DNA of 31,668 nucleotides, taken from assembly GCA_036521915.1 (NCBI GenBank), contig DATDGU010000364.1, positions 1-31,668 on the forward strand. The letters run 5' to 3'. The translations under genes were made by a program, and so were the position numbers. Under the pieces are notes generated by a model that was given only the letters and a program-made list of their open reading frames with translations, was not told the origin of the DNA and made no database searches. This stretch comes from PALSA-555 sp036521915. Lineage in GTDB: Bacteria; Actinomycetota; Acidimicrobiia; IMCC26256; PALSA-555. Positions 1 through 7,806 of this stretch are shown here, one piece after another (within the stretch, counting starts at the first letter, position 1; the number at the start of each line of letters is the position of its first letter).

Positions 1-328
1 GGTGGCGCTTCGCGGCGGTGCCGTGCCCGATCGAGCCGCCCATCACCGTGAAGTCCTCGGCGCCGGCCAGGACCGGCCGGCCGTCGACGAGGCCGTGCCC
101 GGCGACGAGCCCGTCGGCGGGCACCGGCGGGGTGACGCCGCGGTGCACCGACCCGACGAGGGTGCCGAGCTCCACGAACGTGTCGGCGTCGAAGAGCGCG
201 TCGAGCCGCGCCCGGGCGTCGAGGCGCCCGCCGCGGCGGTGTGCCTCGAGGCGCTCCGGGCCGCCCATGGCCCGCGCCGCGTCACGGCGGGCGGCGAGGT
301 CGTCGAGCAGCGGCTCCCAGTCGGTCAC
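1..328 (-). CDS. Acyl-CoA carboxylase carboxyltransferase (beta) subunit, N-terminal fragment
   Basis: The first 109 codons of a biotin-dependent carboxyltransferase subunit (propionyl-, acetyl- or methylcrotonyl-CoA carboxylase beta type); the rest lies beyond the window edge. This half of the complex moves the carboxyl group from biotin to the acyl-CoA. The fragment shows the family's opening: a charged helix, then an ALFDADTFVELG-type stretch (about residues 46-57), then VAGHGLVDGRPV and AEDFTVMGGSIG, the start of the crotonase-like core. The GTG start at 328-326 overlaps the TGA of the upstream acyl-CoA dehydrogenase (GTGA), so the two are probably translationally coupled. The acyl-CoA dehydrogenase-carboxylase order resembles leucine, citronellol and other branched-acid pathways, but the substrate cannot be told from this fragment. 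Confidence 0.82.
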   Translation of the reverse strand, partial: MTDWEPLLDDLAARRDAARAMGGPERLEAHRRGGRLDARARLDALFDADTFVELGTLVGSVHRGVTPPVPADGLVAGHGLVDGRPVLAGAEDFTVMGGSIGHGTAAKRH

Positions 329-1239
329 GAGGCGAGCGCCTCCGCGTGCTCGTCCGGGCTCCCGAACGCGGTGTTCAGGAGCCAGGCCCGCTTCAGGAAG
401 AGGTGCACGTCGACGTCCCACGTGAAGCCGATCCCGCCGTGCACCTGCAGGGAGCCCTTCGCGTTGGCGAGCGCCGCCTCCCCTGCCAGGCACTTCGCGG
501 CTCGCACGGCGCGGTCGACGTCGCCGATCTCGGGGTCGTCGAGGTGGCAGGCGGCGGCGTCGACCGCGGCGCGGGCGACCTCGGCGCGCACGGCCAGGTC
601 GGCGAGCAGGTGCTTCACCGCTTGGAACGACCCGACCGGCCGGTTGAACTGGTGTCGCGCGAGTCCGTACTCGGTGGCCCGCTCGGCGCAGGCGTGCGCC
701 ATCCCAGTCTGGTAGGCGGCGACGAGCACCGCGCCGGCCTGGCGCCACGTGCGCGCCATCGCCGCGTCCCCGACCGGCGTGGTCTCGGGCAGCGCCTCGG
801 CGCGGTGGAGGGGAGTCAGCGGGTCGAGGGGCCAGTCGAGCGGGACCGCACCTCGCAGCTCGTCGGCCGGCACCGCGACGACGCCGTCGTCGCCGAGCAC
901 CACGAGCGTGTCGAGGTGCTCGAGGTGCTCCACGAGGACGGCCTGTCCCGCCGGGGGGCGTTCCACCCCGGCGACCACGCCCTCGACGACCCCGTGCGCG
1001 AGGTGGGACCAGACGAGCGGCCCCGGCACCAGCGCGCGCCCCAGCTCCTGGAACACGAGGGACGCGTCGGCCCACCCGAACCCGTCGGCCCGGAGCGAGA
1101 AGACGCCCGCGTCGGCGAGCTCGGCGAACATCGCGGCGTCGAAGCCGGCGCGCACCCGAGTCGAGTCGAAGCGCTCCTCGCAGCGCCGACGGATCGCGTC
1201 GCGCAGCGCGACCTGGTCGTCGGAGAGGTCGAAGTTCAT
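325..1239 (-). CDS. Short acyl-CoA dehydrogenase-like subunit
   Basis: A 304-residue member of the acyl-CoA dehydrogenase family, about 80 residues shorter than a normal FadE protein. The N-terminal helical domain starts MNFDLSDDQVALRD. The middle beta domain is much reduced. The C-terminal helical domain keeps YGLARHQFNRPVGSFQAVKH (about 202-221) and QVHGGIGFTWDVDVHLFLKR (about 263-282), which bind the FAD. The protein ends before the usual C-terminal segment. Short FadE subunits of this kind pair with a longer one to form the heterotetrameric dehydrogenases known from actinobacterial steroid side-chain degradation. The longer gene immediately upstream, overlapping by ATGA, is the obvious partner. 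Whether this subunit carries a catalytic base is unclear. Pairing with its neighbour is inferred from family knowledge and gene order. Confidence 0.88.
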   Translation of the reverse strand: MNFDLSDDQVALRDAIRRRCEERFDSTRVRAGFDAAMFAELADAGVFSLRADGFGWADASLVFQELGRALVPGPLVWSHLAHGVVEGVVAGVERPPAGQAVLVEHLEHLDTLVVLGDDGVVAVPADELRGAVPLDWPLDPLTPLHRAEALPETTPVGDAAMARTWRQAGAVLVAAYQTGMAHACAERATEYGLARHQFNRPVGSFQAVKHLLADLAVRAEVARAAVDAAACHLDDPEIGDVDRAVRAAKCLAGEAALANAKGSLQVHGGIGFTWDVDVHLFLKRAWLLNTAFGSPDEHAEALAS

Positions 1240-2402
1240 CGGGCCGCGCTCCGGGTGGCGGCGCCGTCCCAGGGCTGCTCGCGCGGGAGCCCGAGGAGCC
1301 GCTCGCCGATGATGTTGCGCTGCACCTGCGACGTTCCCGCGGCGATCGGGAGCGACAAGGTGCGGAGCCGCTCCTCGACGCGGTAGTCGTGCACGTCGAA
1401 CGCGCCGCGCCCGAGCACGCGCATCGACAGCTCACCGAGCCGGTCGCGGGCGTCCGTGTAGGCGAGCTTGAACATGAGCGCACCGGGACCGGTGACGCCA
1501 CGGCTCGACTGGGTGACGTTGCGGATCGTGAGCGCCCACAGCGCGTCGAGCTGGGCGAGCACGTGACCGAGCTCGCGTCGCTCGGCTGACCCGCTGACGT
1601 GGGCGCGGAGCTCCTCGGCGAGGCGGCGGGCGTCGACCATCTCGCTCACGAAGGCCGTGCCGCGCTCGAAAGAGAGGGTGACGTTGGTGACGCGCCAGCC
1701 GTCGTGCTCAGCGCCGACCCGGTTCGTGACGGGGACGCGCACCTCGTCCAGGAACACCTCGCAGAACTCCGACGAGCCGAGCAGCGTCTCGATCGGCCGC
1801 ACCTCGATCCCGGGCAGGTCCATCGGGAGGATGAGCCACGAGATGCCGCGGTGCTTCGGGGCGTCGGGGTCGGTGCGGGCGAGCAGCTCCCCGTACTCGC
1901 CGACGTGCCCGAACGAGCACCAGATCTTCTGGCCGCTGACGACGTAGTCGTCGCCGTCGCGCACCGCCCGCGTCCGCAACCCGGCGAGGTCCGACCCGGC
2001 CTCGGGCTCGGAGAAGCACTGGCACCACACCTCTTCCCCGCGCAGGATGCGGGGCAGGTGCGCGGCCTTCTGCTCGTCGTTGCCCTCGGCGATGAGCGTC
2101 GGGCCGGCGTGGAGGGTGCCGACGAAGTTGACGCCGACGTAGGGCGCCTCCGCCCGCGTGGTCTCCTCGAGGAACAGCAGCTGCTCGCTCGGCGCGGCGT
2201 CCTGGCCGCCGTACGCCGCCGGCCAGCTCAGCCCGGCGTACCCGGCCTCGAAGAGCCGACGCTGCCAGTCCGTGTCGAAGCGGACCCGCCCAGGCCAGTC
2301 GTCCCGGGCCGGGGGCGTCGGCAGCTCCGGGAGCGTGCGCGCCAGCCAGTCGCGCAGCCGGGCGCGAAACGCGTCGTCCGAGTCGGAGAGACGCAGGTCC
2401 AT
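1236..2402 (-). CDS. Acyl-CoA dehydrogenase (FadE family)
   Basis: A full-length flavin acyl-CoA dehydrogenase of 388 residues that would introduce an alpha-beta double bond into an acyl-CoA. The middle-domain FAD/substrate motif CQCFSEPEAGSDLAGL lies at about 127-142 and SGQKIWCSFGH at about 156-166. The C-terminal GTSQVQRNIIGERLLGLPRE is also present. At the position of the MCAD glutamate there is Ala (AAGTSQ), so the catalytic base is more likely Glu246 in SFERGT, as in isovaleryl-CoA dehydrogenase-type enzymes; this is inference. I chose ATG at 2402 because the protein then begins in the usual way (MDLRLSDSDDAFR). An in-frame GTG at 2432 would add ten unrelated residues. A TACGCT box lies nine bases upstream. 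The gene overlaps the short dehydrogenase gene by ATGA. Confidence 0.93.
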   Translation of the reverse strand: MDLRLSDSDDAFRARLRDWLARTLPELPTPPARDDWPGRVRFDTDWQRRLFEAGYAGLSWPAAYGGQDAAPSEQLLFLEETTRAEAPYVGVNFVGTLHAGPTLIAEGNDEQKAAHLPRILRGEEVWCQCFSEPEAGSDLAGLRTRAVRDGDDYVVSGQKIWCSFGHVGEYGELLARTDPDAPKHRGISWLILPMDLPGIEVRPIETLLGSSEFCEVFLDEVRVPVTNRVGAEHDGWRVTNVTLSFERGTAFVSEMVDARRLAEELRAHVSGSAERRELGHVLAQLDALWALTIRNVTQSSRGVTGPGALMFKLAYTDARDRLGELSMRVLGRGAFDVHDYRVEERLRTLSLPIAAGTSQVQRNIIGERLLGLPREQPWDGAATRSAAR

Positions 2403-2411
2403 GAGCGCGGG

Positions 2412-2417
2412 AGCGTA
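2412..2417 (-). promoter_or_regulatory. Candidate -10 box (TACGCT) of the acyl-CoA dehydrogenase operon
   Basis: TACGCT fits the actinobacterial TAnnnT -10 consensus and ends nine bases before the ATG at 2402. There is no Shine-Dalgarno sequence and no clear -35 box. Transcription would start at or next to the start codon, giving a leaderless or nearly leaderless message. It is one of six such cases in the window. Confidence 0.4.
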
Positions 2418-2459
2418 CGCCTCACGCGGCACGACCGTCCCACGGTGCGCCGCTCGCGC

Positions 2460-3923
2460 TCAGCAGTGGGTGCCGGCCGCCGGCGGGGTGAGCGACAGGA
2501 GGTAGCGGTTCACAGCGGCGTCGACGCAGCTGTTGCCGGACGCGTACGCGGTGTGCTGGTCGCTGTTCACGGTCAGGAGCACCGCCGAGCTCAGCTCGTG
2601 GGCGAGCCCCTGCGCCCACGTGTACGGGGTCGCCGGGTCGTTGGTGTTGCCGACGACGACGATCGGGGGCGCCCCGACCGCGTGCGGGATGGACGCGGCC
2701 TGGACGGGGACCGGCCAGACCGCGCACGCCAGGCTGTTGTTCACCACCGACGCGCCGAGACGAGGCGCGGCCTGCGCCGCCTGCGCCTCGATGGCTTGCA
2801 GCCCGGCGAGGCCGCCGACGTCGGGCCCGTCGAGGCACCCGATGGCGAGGAACGACTCGAGGCTCTGGTCGTACGTGCCGTCCGGGCTGCGGCCCGTGTA
2901 CTGGTCCGAGGACATGAGCAGGGCGGAGCCGTCGCCCTTCGCCGCCGCTTCGAGGGACTGCCCGAGCGAGGGCCAGGCGGTCTTGCCGGCATACAGGAAC
3001 TGCGTCACGCCGATGTCGAACTCGGTGCCGTCGAGGCTGCGGCCCTTCCCCGCGTCGACGGTGGGGAGCGTGGTGTGGTCGAGCTGGGCGCGCAGCTGGT
3101 CGTACGCGGCGCCGGCGTCCCCGTCGCTGTGGAACGCGCAGGTCGTGTCGGCGGAGCACGACTGGAGGAACATGTCGAGGTCTTGCTCGAAGCCCACGGC
3201 TTGCTGGATCTGCTGATCGGCCGCGCTCAGCGCGGGGTCCACCGCGCCGTCGAGGACCATCGCGCGGATGTGGGTCGGGAACCGGTCGGCGTACAGCGAC
3301 CCGAGATAGGTCCCGTACGAGAACCCGAGGTAGGTGAGCTTCGGGTCGCCGAGCGCGGCCCGGATCCGGTCCATGTCGCCAGCGGTGCGCTCGCTCGACA
3401 GGTACGGGAGGTCGGTGGCGTTCTTCGCCTGGCACTCGTTGACGAGCGTCTGCACGCCCGCGTCGAGGGCCTGACGCTCGGCGTCGGTCTGGGGCGCGAA
3501 GTCGAGGCTGTAGTACGAGTCGAGGTTCGACGTGCAGCTGACCGGGGCGCTCCCGCCGACGCCGCGCGGGTCCCAGCCGACGATGTCGAACCGGGCACGG
3601 ATCGCGGCGGGCAGCGTCGTCGCGCTCTGCTCGACGAACTGCACGCCGGACGCCCCGGGACCACCCGGGTTGACGAGCAGCGAGCCGAGGCGCCTGCCCG
3701 GGCCCTTCGCCGGGAGCCGGGCCAGGGCGAGGGTGATGGTGGGCCCGGTGGGCTTGCTGTCGTCGAGCGGGACGCGCAGGTGCGCGCACTGGAACGTGCG
3801 GTCGCAGGAGGTCCAGTGCAGCGTCGACGGCGCGCTCGGCGGGGTGGCCGCGCCCGCGCCCGCGGGCAGCGCCACAAGAGCCACGATCGCCGCGAGCAGC
3901 GCGACGGCGCGGGGTCGACGCAT
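2460..3923 (-). CDS. Secreted alpha/beta hydrolase, tripeptidyl aminopeptidase (TAP, MEROPS S33) type
   Basis: A 487-residue exported serine hydrolase of the Streptomyces tripeptidyl aminopeptidase/SlpD-SlpE group, expected to release N-terminal tri- or dipeptides, or to act on small esters, outside the membrane. Residues 1-26 form a signal peptide: MRRPR, a hydrophobic stretch, then a likely AGA-A cleavage site. NPGGPGASG (about 85-93) supplies the oxyanion loop. The nucleophile is Ser202 in GFSYGT. The C-terminal TAP-like domain carries Asp429 (GNTNDP) and His457 (SDQHTAY), completing the triad. Several cysteines suggest disulfides. There is no lipobox. The ATG at 3923 is the only start that leaves a clean signal peptide; the open frame continues upstream without sense. 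A TACCCT box lies six bases before the ATG. It is 57 bases from the next gene, so probably transcribed separately. Confidence 0.92.
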   Translation of the reverse strand: MRRPRAVALLAAIVALVALPAGAGAATPPSAPSTLHWTSCDRTFQCAHLRVPLDDSKPTGPTITLALARLPAKGPGRRLGSLLVNPGGPGASGVQFVEQSATTLPAAIRARFDIVGWDPRGVGGSAPVSCTSNLDSYYSLDFAPQTDAERQALDAGVQTLVNECQAKNATDLPYLSSERTAGDMDRIRAALGDPKLTYLGFSYGTYLGSLYADRFPTHIRAMVLDGAVDPALSAADQQIQQAVGFEQDLDMFLQSCSADTTCAFHSDGDAGAAYDQLRAQLDHTTLPTVDAGKGRSLDGTEFDIGVTQFLYAGKTAWPSLGQSLEAAAKGDGSALLMSSDQYTGRSPDGTYDQSLESFLAIGCLDGPDVGGLAGLQAIEAQAAQAAPRLGASVVNNSLACAVWPVPVQAASIPHAVGAPPIVVVGNTNDPATPYTWAQGLAHELSSAVLLTVNSDQHTAYASGNSCVDAAVNRYLLSLTPPAAGTHC

Positions 3924-3929
3924 CGGTCG

Positions 3930-3935
3930 AGGGTA
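3930..3935 (-). promoter_or_regulatory. Candidate -10 box (TACCCT) of the TAP-like hydrolase
   Basis: TACCCT matches TAnnnT and ends six bases before the ATG at 3923. No Shine-Dalgarno sequence or -35 box is visible. The spacing puts the transcription start at the start codon, consistent with a leaderless message. Confidence 0.4.
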
Positions 3936-3946
3936 GGCGCCGGACG

Positions 3947-4855
3947 TTACGAGAACGCCGCGCCCACGTCGCGCAGGAAGGGCGCGACGTCGGTGCCGTC
4001 TCGGAGGAACCGGCCGAGCGCGACCGACACGAGGGTCACGCCCAGCGCGGCGAGCTCGTCGACGCCGGCGAAGGTGCGGTCGAGGTCCGGGCGACCGTCG
4101 TCGCGTGTCGCGACGGCGACGCCGGCCCGCACGCTGAGGGTCGCGGGGTCGCGGCCGGCAACCCGGTAGGCGGCGCGGATCCGCTCGATTCCCTCGCGGA
4201 GCTCGTCGTGCGGGCGGACGCCCACCGGGAGCCAGCCGTCGCCGAGCTCGGCGATGCGCCGCGCGGTCGCGTCGGTGGGGCCGCCGCCGAAGCCGACGGG
4301 GATGCCGCCGCGCTGGATCGGGCGGGGCTCGCACCAGAGCACCTCGAAGCTCACGGTGGGCGACGAGAACGACACGGGCGGCGGCTCGTTCCACAGCGCG
4401 CGGCACGCGCGGATCGTGTCGTCGAGGCGCGCGGCACGCCCGGGGAACGGCTGCCCGGGGTCGGTGAACTCCTCGCGCTGCCAGCCCGAGCCGACGCCGA
4501 GGTCGAGGCGACCCCGTGACAGGACGTCGAGGGTGGCGGCCGTCTTGGCGAGCACCACGGCCGGCCGGAGCGGCGCGACCAGGACGCCGGTCCCGAGCCG
4601 CACGCGCTCGGTCACGCCGGCGATCGCGGCCAGCGTGGTGAGCGGCTCGAGCCAGGGCTCCTCGGGTGGGTACGGGAACGTGCCGAACGGGTACCGGTCC
4701 GTGCGCGGCCCGATCGCGACGTGGTCGGTCAACACGAGCTGGTCGACACCGGCCGCGTCCGCGGCCCGGGCGGCGTCGACGACGCCGGCCAGATCACCGC
4801 CGAAGAGGCGTGACAGGCCCGAGACCGTGACCGACACGCCGACGCGACGGGTCAC
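3947..4855 (-). CDS. LLM-class (luciferase-like) F420-dependent oxidoreductase
   Basis: A 302-residue single-domain TIM-barrel protein of the bacterial luciferase-like family, close to the TIGR03619 group of probable F420-dependent enzymes. Visible signatures are LTDHVAIGP (about 42-50), RVRLGTGVLVAPLR (about 84-97) and GRLDLGVGSGWQREEF (about 115-130), followed by GFGGGPTDATARRIAELGDGW, the usual barrel elements around the deazaflavin. The substrate is unknown; members oxidise alcohols or reduce enones and imines with F420. The start is GTG at 4855, with a strong GGAGGAG eight bases upstream. It diverges from the SDR gene at 4927. A weak TATGCT box (4921-4916, minus strand) could serve it. 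The cofactor assignment rests on the family, not on a visible residue. Confidence 0.88.
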   Translation of the reverse strand: MTRRVGVSVTVSGLSRLFGGDLAGVVDAARAADAAGVDQLVLTDHVAIGPRTDRYPFGTFPYPPEEPWLEPLTTLAAIAGVTERVRLGTGVLVAPLRPAVVLAKTAATLDVLSRGRLDLGVGSGWQREEFTDPGQPFPGRAARLDDTIRACRALWNEPPPVSFSSPTVSFEVLWCEPRPIQRGGIPVGFGGGPTDATARRIAELGDGWLPVGVRPHDELREGIERIRAAYRVAGRDPATLSVRAGVAVATRDDGRPDLDRTFAGVDELAALGVTLVSVALGRFLRDGTDVAPFLRDVGAAFS

Positions 4856-4926
4856 GGCCCCTGCTCCTCCACTGCCTCCGCGCCGGCCGGATGACGCTCG
4901 TCCCCCACCGCGGGCAGCATACGGGT

Positions 4927-5712
4927 GTGGGCAACGGAGGCCGCCTCGACGGGCGAGTGGCGCTGATCACCGGCGCGGGGAAGGGGATGGGGCGCGCCGC
5001 GGCCGGACTGTTCGCGCGCGAGGGGGCGCGCGTCGTCGTGGCGGACGCGGTCGAAGCCGCCGGTGAGGCGACGGTGGAGTCCATCACGACGGACGGAGGT
5101 GATGCCGCGTTCGTGCCCGTCGACGTCGCCGAGGCGGCACAGGTCGAGGCGATGGTCGCGGCGGCGATGCGGCGGTACGGCGCGCTGCACATCCTCTACA
5201 ACAACGCCGGGATCTTCCCGCCCGAGGACGCCGGCGCGACCGACACGCCCGAGTCGACGTGGGACCGAGTGATGGAGGTGAACCTCAAGGGCGTCTGGCT
5301 GAGCTGCCGATACGGGATCCCGGCGATGCTCGACTCCGGTGGCGGTGCGATCGTGAACGTGTCGTCGCTCGTCGCGCTGATGGGCTCGGCCACGCCCCAG
5401 ATCGCCTACACCGCGAGCAAAGGGGGCGTCCTCTCCCTGACGCGGGAGCTGGCCGTCGAGTACGCGCGCCGTGACATTCGCGTGAACGCGCTCTGCCCCG
5501 GGCCGATCGAGACACCGCTGCTCGCCGAGCTGCTCGGTGACCCCGAGTGGACGCGACGGAGGTTGGTGCACATTCCGATGGGGCGCCCGGGACGGGCAGA
5601 CGAGGTCGCCCGCGCCGCGCTGTTCCTCGCCTCGGACGACGCATCGTTCATCACCGGGACCGCGTTGGTCATCGACGGCGGGATCAGCGCGGCGTACGTG
5701 ACCCCGGAGTAG
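4927..5712 (+). CDS. SDR family NAD(P)-dependent oxidoreductase
   Basis: A classical short-chain dehydrogenase of 261 residues. The cofactor-binding TGAGKGMG is at 15-22, the NNAG motif is followed by the catalytic Ser (NVSSL), and the YxxxK pair is in AYTASKGG. The C-terminal CPGPIETPLL, SDDASFITG and VIDGGISA are typical. Asp at the end of the second strand (VVADAV) points to NAD(H) preference. I placed the start at GTG 4927 because homologues begin just before RLDGRVALITG. An upstream in-frame ATG at 4891 is possible but would nearly remove the divergent promoter region. The gene leads into the glutamine synthetase-like gene 47 bases downstream. Its C-terminus resembles the SDR at the right end of the window, so the two may be paralogues. 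The substrate is unknown. Confidence 0.9.
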   Translation: MGNGGRLDGRVALITGAGKGMGRAAAGLFAREGARVVVADAVEAAGEATVESITTDGGDAAFVPVDVAEAAQVEAMVAAAMRRYGALHILYNNAGIFPPEDAGATDTPESTWDRVMEVNLKGVWLSCRYGIPAMLDSGGGAIVNVSSLVALMGSATPQIAYTASKGGVLSLTRELAVEYARRDIRVNALCPGPIETPLLAELLGDPEWTRRRLVHIPMGRPGRADEVARAALFLASDDASFITGTALVIDGGISAAYVTPE

Positions 5713-5719
5713 CCGGGCC

Positions 5720-5735
5720 TCACCGAGCGCGGTGA
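5720..5735 (+). repeat. Hairpin between SDR and glutamine synthetase-like genes
   Basis: TCACCG-AGCG-CGGTGA forms a perfect six-base-pair stem with a four-base loop, starting eight bases after the SDR stop codon. No T-run follows, so it is not a standard intrinsic terminator. It could pause transcription, stabilise an mRNA end or modulate expression of the next gene. Confidence 0.35.
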
Positions 5736-5759
5736 CAGGATGGAGGCGGGAGGGCGACC

Positions 5760-7133
5760 GTGGACCGAGCAGAGTTCGACGTCACGACGCTCGAGGAGGC
5801 GATCGCGAGCGGCGACATCGACACCGTGGTCGTCGCCTTCACGGACCTGCAGGGGCGCCTCGTCGGCAAGCGGGTGACGGGTCGTTTCTTCCTCGATCGG
5901 GTGCTCGCGGCCGGCGTCGAGGCGTGCAGCTACCTCCTCGCCGTCGACGTCGACATGACGCCACTCCCCGGCTACCGCTTCGCGAGCTGGGATCAGGGCT
6001 ACGGCGACGTCTCGTGCCGCCCCGACCTGGCGACGCTGCGGCACCTTCCCTGGCTCGAGCGCACGGCGCTCGTCCTCTGCGACCTCGTCGACGAGGACGG
6101 CACGCCCGTCGCGGTGTCGCCGCGCCAGGTGCTGCGCGAGCAGCTGGCGCGCGCCGCGGCACAGGGGCTCACCGTGAAGTGTGGATCCGAGCTCGAGTTC
6201 TACCTGTTCCGCGACTCCTACGAGGAGGCCCGGGCCAAGCACTACGACGGGCTCGAGTACCACGCGCCGTACGTGCAGGACTACCACGTCTTGCAGACCA
6301 CGCGTGACGAGTACCTGATCCGCGCCATCCGCAACGGGATGGACGCCGCCGGTGTCCCCGTCGAGTTCTCGAAGGGCGAGGCGGGGCCTGGCCAGCACGA
6401 GATCAACCTGGAGTACGCCGACGCGCTCGAGATGGCTGATCGACACGTCGTGTACAAGAACGGCGCGAAGGAGATCGCCGGGCTGGCGGGCCGGTCGATC
6501 ACGTTCATGGCGAAGTACGACATCGCCCAGAGCGGCTCGTCGTGTCACATCCACTCGAGCCTCTGGGACTCCACGGGCGAGCAGCCGCGCGGGTGGGACG
6601 ACGCGGCGCCCGGCCACTGGTCCGCCGCGTTTCGGCACTGGGTCGGCGGCCTGGTCCACCACACCCGCGAGCTCACCTGGCTCTTCGCCCCGACCGTCAA
6701 CTCGTACAAGCGCTACCAGCACGAGTCCTGGGCGCCGACGGCGCTCGCGTGGGGCCTCGACAACCGCACGTGTGGTTTCCGCGTCGTCGGGCACGGCCCG
6801 TCGAGCTTGCGCGTCGAGTCGCGGGTGCCCGGCGCGGACTGCAACCCCTACCTCGCCTTCGCCGCGACCATCGCGGCCGGGCTCCACGGCCTCGAGCACG
6901 CGGTGGATCCCGGTCCCGCCTGCTCGGGTAACGCGTACGAGGCACGCGAGATCCCGCGGGTCCCGTCGACCATCGTCGAGGCGATCGCTGCGCTGGAAGA
7001 GAGCAAGGTAGCGGTCGAGGCCTTCGGTCGCGAGGTCCACGAGCACCTCGTGAACACGGCGCGACAAGAGTGGGCCGCCTTCGGCGGCGTCGTCACGGAC
7101 TGGGAGCGGCGCCGCTGCTTCGAGCAGTTCTAG
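5760..7133 (+). CDS. Glutamine synthetase-like gamma-glutamyl ligase (class I fold)
   Basis: A 457-residue member of the glutamine synthetase superfamily, which joins ammonia or an amine to the gamma-carboxyl of glutamate using ATP. The N-terminal beta-grasp domain includes FTDLQGRLVGKRV (about 27-39). The catalytic domain has metal-ligand glutamates in GSELEFYLF (142-150) and EAGPGQHEINLEYAD (207-221), the nucleotide-binding SGSSCHIHSSLWD (258-270), NSYKRY (314-319), and the glutamate-binding RVESRVPGADCNPY (351-364). The NLY adenylylation site of GlnA is absent, so this is probably a GlnA3/PuuA-type gamma-glutamylpolyamine or amine ligase, not the housekeeping enzyme. The GTG start has a GGAGG/GGGAGG region 5-15 bases upstream. 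The preceding SDR may oxidise or prepare the partner substrate; that link is inference. The stop TAG interlocks with the stop of the convergent methyltransferase. Confidence 0.92.
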   Translation: MDRAEFDVTTLEEAIASGDIDTVVVAFTDLQGRLVGKRVTGRFFLDRVLAAGVEACSYLLAVDVDMTPLPGYRFASWDQGYGDVSCRPDLATLRHLPWLERTALVLCDLVDEDGTPVAVSPRQVLREQLARAAAQGLTVKCGSELEFYLFRDSYEEARAKHYDGLEYHAPYVQDYHVLQTTRDEYLIRAIRNGMDAAGVPVEFSKGEAGPGQHEINLEYADALEMADRHVVYKNGAKEIAGLAGRSITFMAKYDIAQSGSSCHIHSSLWDSTGEQPRGWDDAAPGHWSAAFRHWVGGLVHHTRELTWLFAPTVNSYKRYQHESWAPTALAWGLDNRTCGFRVVGHGPSSLRVESRVPGADCNPYLAFAATIAAGLHGLEHAVDPGPACSGNAYEAREIPRVPSTIVEAIAALEESKVAVEAFGREVHEHLVNTARQEWAAFGGVVTDWERRRCFEQF

Positions 7134-7768
7134 GGCGCCTCGGCGACCGTCGCCCGGACATAGAGGCGCGTCGTCGGGTGCTCGAACCCGTAGGGCGGCC
7201 GCTCGACGACCTGCTCGACGGCGCACCCGGCGGCCTCCGCCGCCGCGGCCAGTTCCTCGGCGCGGTACAGGGTCGCGTCGACCGCCACCGGCTCGCCGAG
7301 GAAGGCGTCGGCGTGGACCGAACCCACGCCGGCGTGGACGGCAAGGAGGACGACGCCGCGCGGCCGGACCGTGCGCCGCAGCTCCCGCACCGCGGCCGGC
7401 AAGGCCGTCCGCGGCAGATGGATCAGCGAGTAGAAGGCGACGACCCCGGCCATCACGCCATCGGCGACGGGCAGGCGCCGGAGGTCCGCCACGACGAAGG
7501 GCGCGGCGGGATCACGCCGACGACCCTCGACGGCCATCGCGGCGGCCAGGTCGACGCCGACCGCGGCGACGCCCTGACGGCGGAGGTAAGCGGCGACGTG
7601 GCCGGGTCCGCAGCCGACGTCGAGCACCGGCCCGCGGCCGCGGCACGCGGTCGCGACGTCGTCGAGGAGTCGTCGGTCGTCGGGCTTGCGGTCGAGCTCG
7701 TCGAAGAACGTCGCCGTGTACCGGCCGGCGACCTGCCCGTAGACCTCGGCAACGTCACCGACGTCCAC
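7130..7768 (-). CDS. Class I SAM-dependent methyltransferase
   Basis: A 212-residue Rossmann-fold methyltransferase of the Methyltransf_11/25 type. Motif I VLDVGCGPGHVAAYL is at about 48-62, the motif II acidic residue in VGVDLA at about 70-75, and VVADLRRLPV and the later FYSLIHLP give motifs III and IV. The product, and whether it acts on a small molecule or a lipid, cannot be told. I start at GTG 7768, just before GDVAEVYGQVAGRY, which matches the usual N-terminus. Longer readings run into the neighbouring ligase and make no sense. The start has only a weak Shine-Dalgarno sequence. It lies 38 bases after the acyl-CoA synthetase and is probably cotranscribed with it. Its stop codon shares the CTAG tetranucleotide with the stop of the convergent glutamine synthetase-like gene. 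Confidence 0.9.
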   Translation of the reverse strand: MDVGDVAEVYGQVAGRYTATFFDELDRKPDDRRLLDDVATACRGRGPVLDVGCGPGHVAAYLRRQGVAAVGVDLAAAMAVEGRRRDPAAPFVVADLRRLPVADGVMAGVVAFYSLIHLPRTALPAAVRELRRTVRPRGVVLLAVHAGVGSVHADAFLGEPVAVDATLYRAEELAAAAEAAGCAVEQVVERPPYGFEHPTTRLYVRATVAEAP

Positions 7769-7806
7769 GGCTCGAGTCTCGCAGTCGACGCGACGCCGGC
7801 GTCGGC

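Noticed and set aside
2434..2446. ACCGT-CCC-ACGGT inverted repeat before the acyl-CoA dehydrogenase gene as an operator
   Set aside because: Arms of only five bases are too short to stand out in GC-rich DNA.
1599..4169. Long plus-strand frame opposite the acyl-CoA dehydrogenase and the TAP-like hydrolase
   Set aside because: It crosses two well-supported minus-strand genes with catalytic motifs and has no recognisable domain, only a repetitive V-R-G-E composition.
5406..7226. Minus-strand frame of about 600 codons opposite the SDR and glutamine synthetase-like genes
   Set aside because: The plus strand has full domain motifs here; this frame is a GC shadow.
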